DNA of 64,000 nucleotides, taken from Bryobacteraceae bacterium (lineage in GTDB: Bacteria > Acidobacteriota > Terriglobia > Bryobacterales > Bryobacteraceae). This document shows, one piece after another, positions 39,417-47,341 of this stretch. Under the pieces are notes generated by a model. The model ran no database searches, was not told the origin of the DNA, and saw only the letters and a program-made list of their open reading frames with translations. How positions within the stretch are numbered: position 1 is the stretch's first letter; each line of letters starts with the position of its first letter. The translations under genes were made by a program, and so were the position numbers. The DNA lies in assembly GCA_026002875.1 (NCBI GenBank), contig BPGE01000001.1, positions 2,976,001-3,040,000 on the forward strand, in the 5' to 3' direction.

Positions 39417-40772
39417 ATGCGGCGCACCATCGGAATTCTGCTGATGCTCGCGGCGGGCTTCGCGGGCGGCTGGCTCGCGCGCGAAGCCCCTCTGCCCGCA
39501 TGGCTCCACCGCCACGCGAAAGACGAACAGAAGTCGGGCTTCCACTGCCCCATGCACCCCCAGGTCCGCTCGGACCGCGCCGGCGACTGCCCCATCTGCG
39601 GCATGAAGCTCGTCCCCGACGAGGAGCCAAAGCAGGCCGCGGCCGGCGCGCAGGAACAGAAAGGCCGCATTTTGTACTATCGCGATCCCGCCGACCCGGC
39701 CTTCCGCAGCGATCATCCGGGCTTCAATCCCGAAACCGGCAACGAACTCCAGCCCGTGTATGAGGAAGACTCCAGCGCCGCCGTGATGGCCGGGCCCGAA
39801 AAGCTCCGCCTGATGGGCGTCGGCACGGTGGAAGCCGCGCCCCGCACGCTCGGCGAGCCGCTCGTCGTCACCGGCCGCGTGGCCGCCGACGAGCGCCGCA
39901 TCTTCCGCGTCGAAACGCGCCTGGAAGGCTGGATCCAGGAGGTCCGCGCCGATTTCGCCGGCCGCCTGGTGCGCGAAGGCGAAACGCTTCTCACTCTCTA
40001 CAGCCCCGAGCTGTACGCAACCCAGCGCGAATACCTCCTCGCCCGCAAAGCCCGCGCGGACCTCGCGCGCGCCGCCGTCGCCGGCGCGCCGGAAGCCGCC
40101 GAGACCATGCTCCGCGCCGCCCGCCAGCGGCTCGAACATCACTTCGCGCTCGAGCCCGCCATCCTCGAACAAATCGAGCGCACGGGCGAACCCGTGCGCT
40201 CGGTCCCGGTGCGCGCGCCCGCCGCCGGTTTCATCCTCGAGCGCAACGCCTACGCGGGCCAGATGGTCCGTCCAGGCATGGATCTCTACAAACTGGCGGA
40301 TCTGGGCCGCGTGTGGGTGCTCGCCTCGGTTCCCGAGCCCGAACTCGCCGCCGTGCGCGAAGGCTCGCGCGCCGTGATCACGGCCAGCTTCGCGCCGCGC
40401 TTGCGCCGCAGCGCTGTGGTCGCGCAGGTCCAGCCGCGCGCTGACGCGCAGTCGCGCACGCTCGACCTGCGGCTCGAGCTCGACAACCCGGATCTCGCGC
40501 TGCGGCCCGACCTGTTCGTGCAGGTCGAGTTCGGCCGCGCCCGTGTGGCGCGCGTCGCCGTGCCGGAAGAGGCGCTCATCGACCGCGGCTTCGAGCAGAT
40601 CGTGTATGTCGAGAAGGAAGCCGGCCTGTTCGTGCCGCGGCGCGTCACCGCGGGCGAGCGCGGCGGCGGATGGGTGGAAATTCTCGACGGACTGAAGGCT
40701 GGAGAACGGGTCGCCGCCAGCGGCGCGTTTCTCGTCGACAGCGAGAGCCGGATGAGGAGCGGCGCGCGATGA
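39417..40772 (+). CDS. CusB-type RND periplasmic adaptor with metal-binding N-terminus
   Basis: 451 residues from the ATG at 39417, with GAGGAGG upstream. After a leader (IGILLMLAAGFAGGWLA) comes a heavy-metal-binding motif FHCPMHPQVRSDRAGDCPIC with GMKLVP (Cys44, Met46, His47, Cys58, Cys61, Met63). A second related segment (ILYYRDPADPAFRSDHPGFN) has lost its Met and Cys ligands. The rest is a membrane-fusion protein: barrel-sandwich (LEGWIQEVRADFAGRLVREG), alpha-hairpin (LYATQREYLLARKARADLAR) and beta-barrel domains. It links the pump to the outer channel and hands over Cu(I)/Ag(I). The stop overlaps the cusA start as ATGA. Confidence 0.92.
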   Translation: MRRTIGILLMLAAGFAGGWLAREAPLPAWLHRHAKDEQKSGFHCPMHPQVRSDRAGDCPICGMKLVPDEEPKQAAAGAQEQKGRILYYRDPADPAFRSDHPGFNPETGNELQPVYEEDSSAAVMAGPEKLRLMGVGTVEAAPRTLGEPLVVTGRVAADERRIFRVETRLEGWIQEVRADFAGRLVREGETLLTLYSPELYATQREYLLARKARADLARAAVAGAPEAAETMLRAARQRLEHHFALEPAILEQIERTGEPVRSVPVRAPAAGFILERNAYAGQMVRPGMDLYKLADLGRVWVLASVPEPELAAVREGSRAVITASFAPRLRRSAVVAQVQPRADAQSRTLDLRLELDNPDLALRPDLFVQVEFGRARVARVAVPEEALIDRGFEQIVYVEKEAGLFVPRRVTAGERGGGWVEILDGLKAGERVAASGAFLVDSESRMRSGAR

Positions 40773-43700
40773 TCGACAGAATCATCGAATTCAGCGCCCG
40801 CAACCGCCTCCTGGTGGCCCTTCTGGCGGCGTTCCTGGCTCTCGCCGGGTGGCACTCGATGCAGAACATCGCGCTCGACGCCATCCCGGACCTCAGCGAC
40901 ACGCAGGTGATCATCTACAGCCGCTGGGACCGCTCGCCGGACATTCTCGAGGACCAGGTCACCTATCCCATCGTCGCGGCCATGCTCGGCGCGCCCAGGG
41001 TGCGCGACGTGCGCGGCTTCTCGGACTTCGGCTACAGCTTCGTCTACGTCATCTTTGAAGACGGCACCGACATCTACTGGGCGCGCTCGCGCGTCCTTGA
41101 GTACCTCTCCGCGGTGCTGCCGAAGCTGCCCCAGGGCGTGCAGACCGAGCTCGGACCGGACGCGACAGGGCTCGGCTGGGTGTTTCAGTACGCGCTCGTC
41201 GACCGCACGGGGAAGCACTCGCTGGCCGAGCTGCGGAGCCTGCAGGACTGGACCATGCGCTACGGGCTCAAAAGCGTGCCGGGCGTGGCCGAGGTGGCGC
41301 CGCTCGGCGGCTTCGTGCGGCAGTACCAGGTGCAGGTGGATCCGCAGCGGCTGCGCGCCTACGGCCTGACGATCGACCGCGTGGTGGCGGCCGTGCGCGC
41401 GTCGAACAGCGACACCGGCGGACGCCTGATCGAAATGGCGGGCGCCGAATACATGATCCGCGGCCGCGGCTATGCGCGCTCCACGCGGGATCTCGAAGAA
41501 GTCGTGCTGAGGCTGAGCGACAACGGCGTCCCCGTGCGCGTGCGCGACGTGGGGCGCGTGACCCTGGGCCCCGACCTGCGGCGCGGCGTGGCGGACCTCA
41601 ACGGCGAGGGCGAAGTGGCCGCGGGCATCGTCATCATGCGCGACGGAGAGAACGCCCTGCGCGTGATCGAGCGCGTGAAGAAGCGGCTGGAAGAGCTGAA
41701 GCCGGCGCTGCCTGAAGGCGTCGAGATCGTCACCACCTACGACCGCAGCGATCTGATCCTCCGCTCCATCGGCACCCTGAAGCGCGCGCTGACAGAAGAA
41801 CTGCTGGTCGTGTCGCTGGTGATTCTGATTTTCCTGTGGCATCTGCCGAGCGCCATCATTCCGATCCTGACGATTCCGGTGGCCGTGCTGATCACGTTCG
41901 TGCCGATGCGGGCCATGGGCATCAACGCCAACATCATGTCGCTCGGCGGCATCGCCATCGCCATCGGCGCGATGGTCGATGCGGCCATCGTCGTCGTCGA
42001 GCAGACGCACAAGAAGCTCGAGCAGTGGGAGCGTGAAGGGCGGCCGGGCGAGGCGCGCGACGTCGTCATCGCGGCGGTGAAAGAAGTCGGCGGCCCCAGC
42101 TTCTATGCGCTGCTGGTCATCGCGGTGTCGTTCGTGCCCGTGCTGGCCCTGGAGGCGCAGGAAGGCAGGCTGTTCAAGCCGCTGGCGTGGACGAAAAACC
42201 TGTCGATGATCGCCGCCGCCCTGCTGGCCATCACGCTGGATCCGGCGGTGCGCATCCTTTTCACGCATCTGCGCGAGTTCCGCTTCCGCCCGCGGTGGCT
42301 GGCGCGACTCGCCACTGCGGCGCTGATCGGAAAAATCCATTCGGAAGAAAAGCACCCGGTCAGCCGCGTGCTGATCGCGCTGTACGAGCCGGCGTGCCGC
42401 TGGTCTTTGCGCCACCGCTACTGGGTGATCGGCGGCGCCGTGGCCCTGGTCCTGCTCACCGTGCCCGTCTTTCTCGGTCTGGGCAGCGAGTTCATGCCGC
42501 CGCTCGACGAAGGCTCGCTGTTCTACATGCCGGTGACGATGCCGGGGCTGAACATCACGGAAGCGGGGCGGCTGCTGCAGGTGCAGGACCGGCTGCTGAA
42601 AGAGTTTCCGGAAGTGGATCTCGTCTTCGGCAAGGCGGGACGCGCGGAAACGCCCACGGATCCCGCGCCGCTGTCGATGTTCGAGACCGTGATCCTGCTG
42701 AAGCCGCCGTCGCAGTGGCGCCCCGGAATGACGCAGGAGCGGCTGGTGGAGGAGATGCACGAAAAACTGTCGCTGCCGGGCGTATCGAACGCCTGGACCA
42801 TGCCGATCAAGGCGCGGATCGACATGCTCACCACCGGCATCCGCACGCCCGCGGGGATCAAGATCTACGGGCGGGACCTGAATGAAATCGAGCGGATCGG
42901 GCTGCGGATTGAAGAACTGCTCAAACCGCTCGCCGGCACGCGCAGCGTCTACGCCGAGCGCGTCACGGGCGGCTACTATCTCGACTTCGTGTGGAAGCGC
43001 GATGCGCTGGCGCGCTACGGCTTGACCATCGACGACGCGCAGATGCTGGTGATGAACGCGATCGGCGGCGACAACGTGACCGTCACGGTCGAGGGCCGCG
43101 AGCGCTATCCGGTGAACGTGCGCTATTTCCGCGGCTACCGCGAAGATCTGGCGGCGCTGCGGGAGGCGCTGATGCCCGTGTTCGACGGCCGCTCCTTCGT
43201 GCCCGTGCGCGAGCTGGCCGAGGTGCGCGTGACGAGCGGACCGGGCATGATCCGCAACGAAAATGGAATGCTGGCCGGCTATGTCTTCATCGACATCGAA
43301 GGCAGCGACATCGGCTCGTACGTCGAACGGGCGAAAGCGCATCTGCGGGAAAAGCTGCAGACGCCGCCCGGCTACTGGCTGGAGTGGAGCGGGCAGTACG
43401 AGGCGATGGAAAGGGTGCGGGAGCGGCTGAAATTCGTGCTCCCGGCGGTGCTGGCGGTGATCCTGCTGCTGCTGTATCTGAACACGCGGTCCTGGGCGAA
43501 GACGGCCATCGTGCTGCTGGCGGTGCCGTTTTCCGCCGTGGGCGCGGTATGGCTGCTCCACTGGCTCGGCTACAACATGAGCATCGGCGTATGGGTGGGG
43601 CTGATCGCGCTGCTGGGCGTGGACGCCGAGACCGGCGTCTTCATGCTGCTGTATCTGGACCTGGCTTACGAAGAGGCGAAGCGCGCCGGGCGGCTGCGCA

Positions 43701-43960
43701 ATGCAGCCGAGCTGCGCGAAGCCGTCGTGCACGGCGCGGTGAAACGGATCCGGCCGAAGTTCATGACGGTGGCGACCATGTTTGCGGGCCTGATGCCGCT
43801 GATGTGGGCCACCGGCGCGGGCGCGGACGTCATGAAGCGGATCGCGGCGCCGATGGTGGGCGGCGTGGCGACATCGTTCCTTCTGGAGCTGCTGGTCTAT
43901 CCGGCGATTTACGAGGTGTGGAAATGGCACGCGGAAGTGAAAAAACAGGTTTCGGCGTAA
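40769..43960 (+). CDS. cusA: CusA-type Cu(I)/Ag(I) RND efflux pump
   Basis: 1063 residues. It is a heavy-metal-efflux RND pump driven by proton flow, moving metal from periplasm or membrane to the outside. The three methionines that bind copper in E. coli CusA (573, 623, 672) have equivalents here at 587 (LFYMP), 637 (PLSMFE) and 686 (RIDMLTTGI), with identical 50 and 49 spacings. Membrane spans include GGIAIAIGAMVDAAIVVVEQ with the proton-relay Asp and GVWVGLIALLGVDAETGVFM. Periplasmic hallmarks are IPDLSDTQVIIYSRW, GKAGRAETPTDPAPL and QWRPGMT. It overlaps the adaptor gene by 4 bp and the next gene by 37 bp, so the operon continues. Confidence 0.94.
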   Translation: MIDRIIEFSARNRLLVALLAAFLALAGWHSMQNIALDAIPDLSDTQVIIYSRWDRSPDILEDQVTYPIVAAMLGAPRVRDVRGFSDFGYSFVYVIFEDGTDIYWARSRVLEYLSAVLPKLPQGVQTELGPDATGLGWVFQYALVDRTGKHSLAELRSLQDWTMRYGLKSVPGVAEVAPLGGFVRQYQVQVDPQRLRAYGLTIDRVVAAVRASNSDTGGRLIEMAGAEYMIRGRGYARSTRDLEEVVLRLSDNGVPVRVRDVGRVTLGPDLRRGVADLNGEGEVAAGIVIMRDGENALRVIERVKKRLEELKPALPEGVEIVTTYDRSDLILRSIGTLKRALTEELLVVSLVILIFLWHLPSAIIPILTIPVAVLITFVPMRAMGINANIMSLGGIAIAIGAMVDAAIVVVEQTHKKLEQWEREGRPGEARDVVIAAVKEVGGPSFYALLVIAVSFVPVLALEAQEGRLFKPLAWTKNLSMIAAALLAITLDPAVRILFTHLREFRFRPRWLARLATAALIGKIHSEEKHPVSRVLIALYEPACRWSLRHRYWVIGGAVALVLLTVPVFLGLGSEFMPPLDEGSLFYMPVTMPGLNITEAGRLLQVQDRLLKEFPEVDLVFGKAGRAETPTDPAPLSMFETVILLKPPSQWRPGMTQERLVEEMHEKLSLPGVSNAWTMPIKARIDMLTTGIRTPAGIKIYGRDLNEIERIGLRIEELLKPLAGTRSVYAERVTGGYYLDFVWKRDALARYGLTIDDAQMLVMNAIGGDNVTVTVEGRERYPVNVRYFRGYREDLAALREALMPVFDGRSFVPVRELAEVRVTSGPGMIRNENGMLAGYVFIDIEGSDIGSYVERAKAHLREKLQTPPGYWLEWSGQYEAMERVRERLKFVLPAVLAVILLLLYLNTRSWAKTAIVLLAVPFSAVGAVWLLHWLGYNMSIGVWVGLIALLGVDAETGVFMLLYLDLAYEEAKRAGRLRNAAELREAVVHGAVKRIRPKFMTVATMFAGLMPLMWATGAGADVMKRIAAPMVGGVATSFLLELLVYPAIYEVWKWHAEVKKQVSA

Positions 43961-44640
43961 TTGTTCTTTTCATGCTGGCCTGGCCGGCGGCGGCGCTGGA
44001 TTTTCCGGCGCGGCACAATCACTGGCGCAAGGGCTGCGCGGGCATTCTGACGCTGGACGCCGACGGCGCCGGGTTCCGTCAGATCGGAGCGAAGAAAGAG
44101 CCGCACGCCTGGCGCTGGACGTGGGCCGACATCCAGCGGCTGGAGATCGGCGACGACCGCCGCGTGCGCGTGCGCACGTACCGCGACAGCCGGCTGCGGC
44201 TGGGCGCGGACATCGAGTACGAGTTCCTGCTCGACGGCAGGCCGGATCTTGTCCCGGTCTACGAGCTTCTGCGCACGGCCACGGACGCGCGATTCGTGGC
44301 GAGGCTGGCGGCGCCGGGGGCGAAGCTCGAGTGGGAGCTGCCGGCGAAGCGGGTGCGGGGGACGGGCGGCGCGCTGGGCGTGCTCCGCGTCTATGAAGAC
44401 CGCGTCGTGTTCGCGGCGGACAGGCCGGGCGAGTCCCGCACGTGGCGCGACACCGATATCGCGCTCGTTTCGAGTTCCGGACCGCTGCACTTCTCGCTGA
44501 CAGCGGCGGGCGCGGGAGGGATTTTCGAGTTCCGGTTGCGGCGCAGCCTTGAGCCGGAGCGGTACGAACGGCTGTGGCTGCGCCTGGAAGCCCCTCGGGG
44601 CGTGAAACTGCTCGACGAAGAAAAGGAGACAACACGATGA
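43924..44640 (+). CDS. Exported protein of unknown function in the copper operon
   Basis: 238 residues from the ATG at 43924, inside the end of cusA, with GAGGTG six bases upstream. A hydrophobic leader (FGVIVLFMLAWPAAALDFPA) is followed by a basic, beta-rich chain: HNHWRKGCAGILTLDADGAG, WTWADIQRLEIGDDRRVRV, EYEFLLDGRPD, VYEDRVVFAADRPGESRTW. The alternation resembles PH-like or small beta-barrel folds, but no family is claimed. The 37-bp overlap with cusA and the ATGA overlap with the next gene show it belongs to the operon and probably supports metal export or its surveillance. Confidence 0.7.
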   Translation: MARGSEKTGFGVIVLFMLAWPAAALDFPARHNHWRKGCAGILTLDADGAGFRQIGAKKEPHAWRWTWADIQRLEIGDDRRVRVRTYRDSRLRLGADIEYEFLLDGRPDLVPVYELLRTATDARFVARLAAPGAKLEWELPAKRVRGTGGALGVLRVYEDRVVFAADRPGESRTWRDTDIALVSSSGPLHFSLTAAGAGGIFEFRLRRSLEPERYERLWLRLEAPRGVKLLDEEKETTR

Positions 44641-44957
44641 AGAGACTGCTGTGGATGGCCGTGCCCTGCCTCCTGCTGGCGCAGGGACCGGTGAAAGAGT
44701 ACAGGGGCGTGATCACCGACACGATGTGCGGCGCCGATCACGCGCATATGGGCATCCAGCCCGACGAGAAGTGCGTGCGCGAGTGCGTGAAGAGCGGAAA
44801 GTGGAAGTACGCGCTGATCGATGACAAGGGGAAGATGATGGTTCTCAGCGACCAGAAGACCCCGGAGAAGTACGCGGCGAAGAAGGTGAAAATCCGCGGC
44901 GTGTTCTACGAGAAGACCGGAATTCTGCGGGTGGACTCGATCACCGCGGCCGACTGA
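44637..44957 (+). CDS. Small exported Cys-containing protein, end of the copper operon
   Basis: 106 residues from the ATG at 44637, with AAGGAG eight bases upstream and an ATGA overlap with the previous stop. Leader MKRLLWMAVPCLLLAQGPVK, then YRGVITDTMCGADHAHMGIQ, CVRECVKSGKWKYALIDDKG, and a beta-rich end (KKVKIRGVFYEKTGILRVDS). The Cys-Gly-Ala-Asp-His and C-x3-C motifs resemble small Acidobacteriota periplasmic proteins of unknown function. His, Met and Cys content would suit metal contact, but this is inference. It is followed by the terminator at 44971-45004. Confidence 0.75.
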   Translation: MKRLLWMAVPCLLLAQGPVKEYRGVITDTMCGADHAHMGIQPDEKCVRECVKSGKWKYALIDDKGKMMVLSDQKTPEKYAAKKVKIRGVFYEKTGILRVDSITAAD

Positions 44958-44970
44958 GCGCCGCGAGCCA

Positions 44971-45004
44971 GAGCGGCCGCGAACACCACCGTCCGCGGCC
45001 GCTC
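44971..45004 (+). terminator. Terminator hairpin of the copper operon
   Basis: GAGCGGCCGCG (44971-44981) pairs perfectly with CGCGGCCGCTC (44994-45004) around a 12-nt loop, followed by GCGATTTCTCTC. It sits 14 bp after the last stop codon. Confidence 0.7.
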
Positions 45005-45025
45005 GCGATTTCTCTCAATGGCTCA

Positions 45026-45054
45026 TTGACGGTGCTGATGGCGAACTTTACAAT
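45026..45054 (+). promoter_or_regulatory. Sigma-70 promoter giving a nearly leaderless message
   Basis: TTGACG at 45026-45031 and TACAAT at 45049-45054 are 17 bp apart. The expected start near 45061 is two bases from the ATG at 45063, so the transcript would be leaderless or almost so. Confidence 0.65.
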
Positions 45055-45062
45055 TGCCCACG

Positions 45063-45608
45063 ATGACAAGAGAGGAAATGCTGGACCATGTGGCCTACGA
45101 ATACGTGATGCTGAATGCGGCTGCGGTGGAGATGACCAAGCCGCACCTCCCGCCTGTGAATCACCTCGTTCAGGTGGCGTTCCTGGTGCACGCACGATGT
45201 ATTCTGGACTTTTTTCTCCTTGGCATTGATGGGCCGAGGAAGGACGACATCACGATCCGGGATTTCTGCATCGAAAAGGTGGAGACCCCGGGCGTGGAAG
45301 AGAAAGCAAAGAGATTACGCAAGGCCATCGACAAAACGGTCGCACACTTGACCAAGAGCCGGAAAGTAGATGGGAATAACCCGGAAATCGCGCCGTTCAG
45401 AGGCCCACAACACCTTCATGGGACGGTGACGTTCGTTCACGAGCATTGGGAGAAGTTCCTGTCGGCACTAGCTCCACAGCTTCGAGAATGTGTTGGCCAT
45501 CGGGTGAACGAGCTCGCCGGTGAAATGAACGTAAACATTCGGGACGTAGCTGCGAAATTGGAGCGCGCCGCGAGCCATCCTGATTGGACAAAGAACACGC
45601 TTCCCTGA
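45063..45608 (+). CDS. Hypothetical protein of lower G+C content
   Basis: 181 residues from the ATG at 45063. The chain is helical and soluble, with no signal peptide: LDHVAYEYVMLNAAAVEMTK, FLVHARCILDFFLLG, EEKAKRLRKAIDKTVAHLTK, FVHEHWEKFLSALAP. I do not recognise a family. The many His and charged helices recall small all-helical cytosolic proteins, but no HEPN-type R-x4-6-H motif is convincing. G+C is visibly lower than in neighbours and codons such as AGA and AAA are frequent, suggesting acquisition from another source. It has its own promoter and lies between the copper operon terminator and a convergent gene, 44 bp away. Confidence 0.65.
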   Translation: MTREEMLDHVAYEYVMLNAAAVEMTKPHLPPVNHLVQVAFLVHARCILDFFLLGIDGPRKDDITIRDFCIEKVETPGVEEKAKRLRKAIDKTVAHLTKSRKVDGNNPEIAPFRGPQHLHGTVTFVHEHWEKFLSALAPQLRECVGHRVNELAGEMNVNIRDVAAKLERAASHPDWTKNTLP

Positions 45609-45652
45609 GCACCTCTGCTACGCAGCAGCCGTGCCGAGGAGAAGGAGGCGGA

Positions 45653-46603
45653 TCAGCTCCGGGTGGCGGTGTAGGTGCCCTTGCTGCCGTTGGGCGTGGT
45701 GTATTCGCCGGCGACCTTGCCGTTGTCGAGCTTGCCCTTCACCTCGATGTTGCCGTCGCCGGTGTAAATCTTGAAGCTGAAGGTATCGCCGTCGACCTTG
45801 CCATCGACCAGCGGAGCGGAGTCGCCGCTTTCAGTGATGATGGCGCCGGTGAGACGGCTGCCGTCAGCTTTGAGATCGAGCGTGGCGCGCATGGAATTGC
45901 CTTCGGCATCGCGGGCGACGACGCTCCACTTGCCCGTGAGAGAGGCGGATGCGGCGCGTCTGCCGGAGAACTTGCCTTTTTCGCCCGTCGGGATGGTGTA
46001 TTCGCCGGTCACGGTGTCGCCGGAGATCCTGCCCGAGACCTGGATGTCGCCGTCGCCGATGAACACTTTGAAAGCCACCGTGTCGCCGCTCAGCTTGCCG
46101 GCGCTGATGGGGAGCGTGTCGCCGGTGTCGAGAGCGATGGACCCCGAAATCTGGTCGCCGTTCTGCTTCAGATCGAGCGTGGCGCGGCGCTGCGTGCCGT
46201 CGGGGTCAGTGGCGAGGATCTCCCACTTGCCGGCGGCTTGCGCGGGCTGGGCGGAGGCTTCGCGCTGCCCCGTGACCGATCCGGTGCTGCCGTCGGGAGC
46301 GGTGAGCGTGCCGGTCACTCTGTCGCCGTCGATCTTCAGGCGGAAGGGGATCGGACCCATGTCGAGCATGAGGTCGAAGCGGAGTTCGCCGTTCGCATAG
46401 GCGACGTTGGCGAGCGGCATTTGGCCGCGGTCGCTGTCGAGTACGCCCGTCAACTTGCCGCCTTCGTCCTTGACGACCAGCGTGACGTTGTAAGCATTGC
46501 CGTCGGGGGCGTTGGCGACCAGCTTCCACCGGCCGGCGGCATCGGAGGCGAAGCAGCCTGCGGCAAACACAGTCAGAACCAGGAAGGTTCGGGTCCAGCG
46601 CAT
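45653..46603 (-). CDS. Exported protein made of three homologous beta-repeats
   Basis: 316 residues with a signal peptide (RTFLVLTVFAAGCFASDA). The rest is three copies of a unit of about 95 residues, at roughly 22-113, 123-215 and 223-316. Each begins G-K/R-W and has D-x-x-G-x, T-L-D/V-x-K, L/I-T/S-G and T-G-E/T-Y/L endings; compare AGKWEILATDPDGTQRRATL with TGKWSVVARDAEGNSMRATL. Units of this kind form small lipocalin-like or META-like beta-barrels. No active-site residues were identified. The three copies differ enough to be an old duplication. The preceding fasciclin gene on the same strand ends at a terminator, so this gene is probably transcribed alone. Confidence 0.8.
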   Translation of the reverse strand: MRWTRTFLVLTVFAAGCFASDAAGRWKLVANAPDGNAYNVTLVVKDEGGKLTGVLDSDRGQMPLANVAYANGELRFDLMLDMGPIPFRLKIDGDRVTGTLTAPDGSTGSVTGQREASAQPAQAAGKWEILATDPDGTQRRATLDLKQNGDQISGSIALDTGDTLPISAGKLSGDTVAFKVFIGDGDIQVSGRISGDTVTGEYTIPTGEKGKFSGRRAASASLTGKWSVVARDAEGNSMRATLDLKADGSRLTGAIITESGDSAPLVDGKVDGDTFSFKIYTGDGNIEVKGKLDNGKVAGEYTTPNGSKGTYTATRS

Positions 46604-46669
46604 GGAATGATCAACCTCGGTGTGGATTCTCTCTTATCTTACGATGCGGGTGGCGGAGTTGTTCCATGC

Positions 46670-46702
46670 GGAAAAGAAAAAGGCCGCCGGAAGCCGGCGG
46701 CC
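46670..46702 (-). terminator. Intrinsic terminator after the fasciclin gene
   Basis: On the minus strand GGCCGCCGG-CTT-CCGGCGGCC (complement of 46682-46702) is followed by TTTTTCTTTTC. It lies 30 bp after the fasciclin stop. Confidence 0.88.
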
Positions 46703-46733
46703 GGAGTGGACTGACGGGCGTGAGGCGCCCGGC

Positions 46734-47207
46734 TCAGTACTTCTTCTCTTTGGGCAGGATGACGGTGTCGATCACGTGAATCACGCCGTTGTCGCAGATG
46801 ATGTCGGTCTTGACGACCTTGGCGTTGTCAATCATCACCTCGCCGCCGCTGACCTTGATCTTGGCGGCGCTGCCCTGCACGGTCTTGGCTTCCTTCAGCT
46901 TCACGACATCGGAGGCCATGACCTTGCCGGCCACGACGTGGTAAGTGAGCACCTTCTTGAGCTGTTCGGGGTTGGCGATGAGGGACTCGAGCGTGCCGGC
47001 AGGCAGCTTGGCGAAGGCCTCATCGGTGGGAGCGAACACGGTGAACGGGCCAGGCCCCTTCAGCGTGTCCACCAGACCGGCGGCCTTGACGGCCTTGACG
47101 AGCGTGTTGAAGCTGCCGGCGCTGACGGCGGTGTCGACAATGTCGGCCGCCGGCGCCGCGGTGATGGCGAAGATCGCCAGAGCGATCACGGACAGGATCT
47201 TTTTCAT
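46734..47207 (-). CDS. Secreted fasciclin-domain protein
   Basis: 157 residues with a signal peptide ([20 protein letters not shown]), started at the ATG at 47207 behind AGAGGGGA. One FAS1 domain fills the mature chain. H1 and H2 motifs are visible as [20 protein letters not shown] and [15 protein letters not shown], with the conserved YHVVAGKV between. FAS1 proteins mediate adhesion or extracellular matrix contacts; bacterial single-domain forms of this size are common and of unknown ligand. It is monocistronic, closed by the terminator at 46670-46702. Confidence 0.95.
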   Translation of the reverse strand: MKKILSVIALAIFAITAAPAADIVDTAVSAGSFNTLVKAVKAAGLVDTLKGPGPFTVFAPTDEAFAKLPAGTLESLIANPEQLKKVLTYHVVAGKVMASDVVKLKEAKTVQGSAAKIKVSGGEVMIDNAKVVKTDIICDNGVIHVIDTVILPKEKKY

Positions 47208-47341
47208 GGTTCCCCTCTGAGATTTCGATTCGATTTCATTCCGGGCGGCGTTTGCCGTCCGTCACGCTGAAATGGATTTCCAGGAAAGCAGGATAGGTGC
47301 ACTATTTTTTCAGCGGCGCGGATGCAGGCGGTCCTGCGGCG

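Noticed and set aside
40286-43930. Very long minus-strand frame opposite the CusB and CusA genes
   Set aside because: His/Arg/Gln-rich antisense shadow of the efflux genes.
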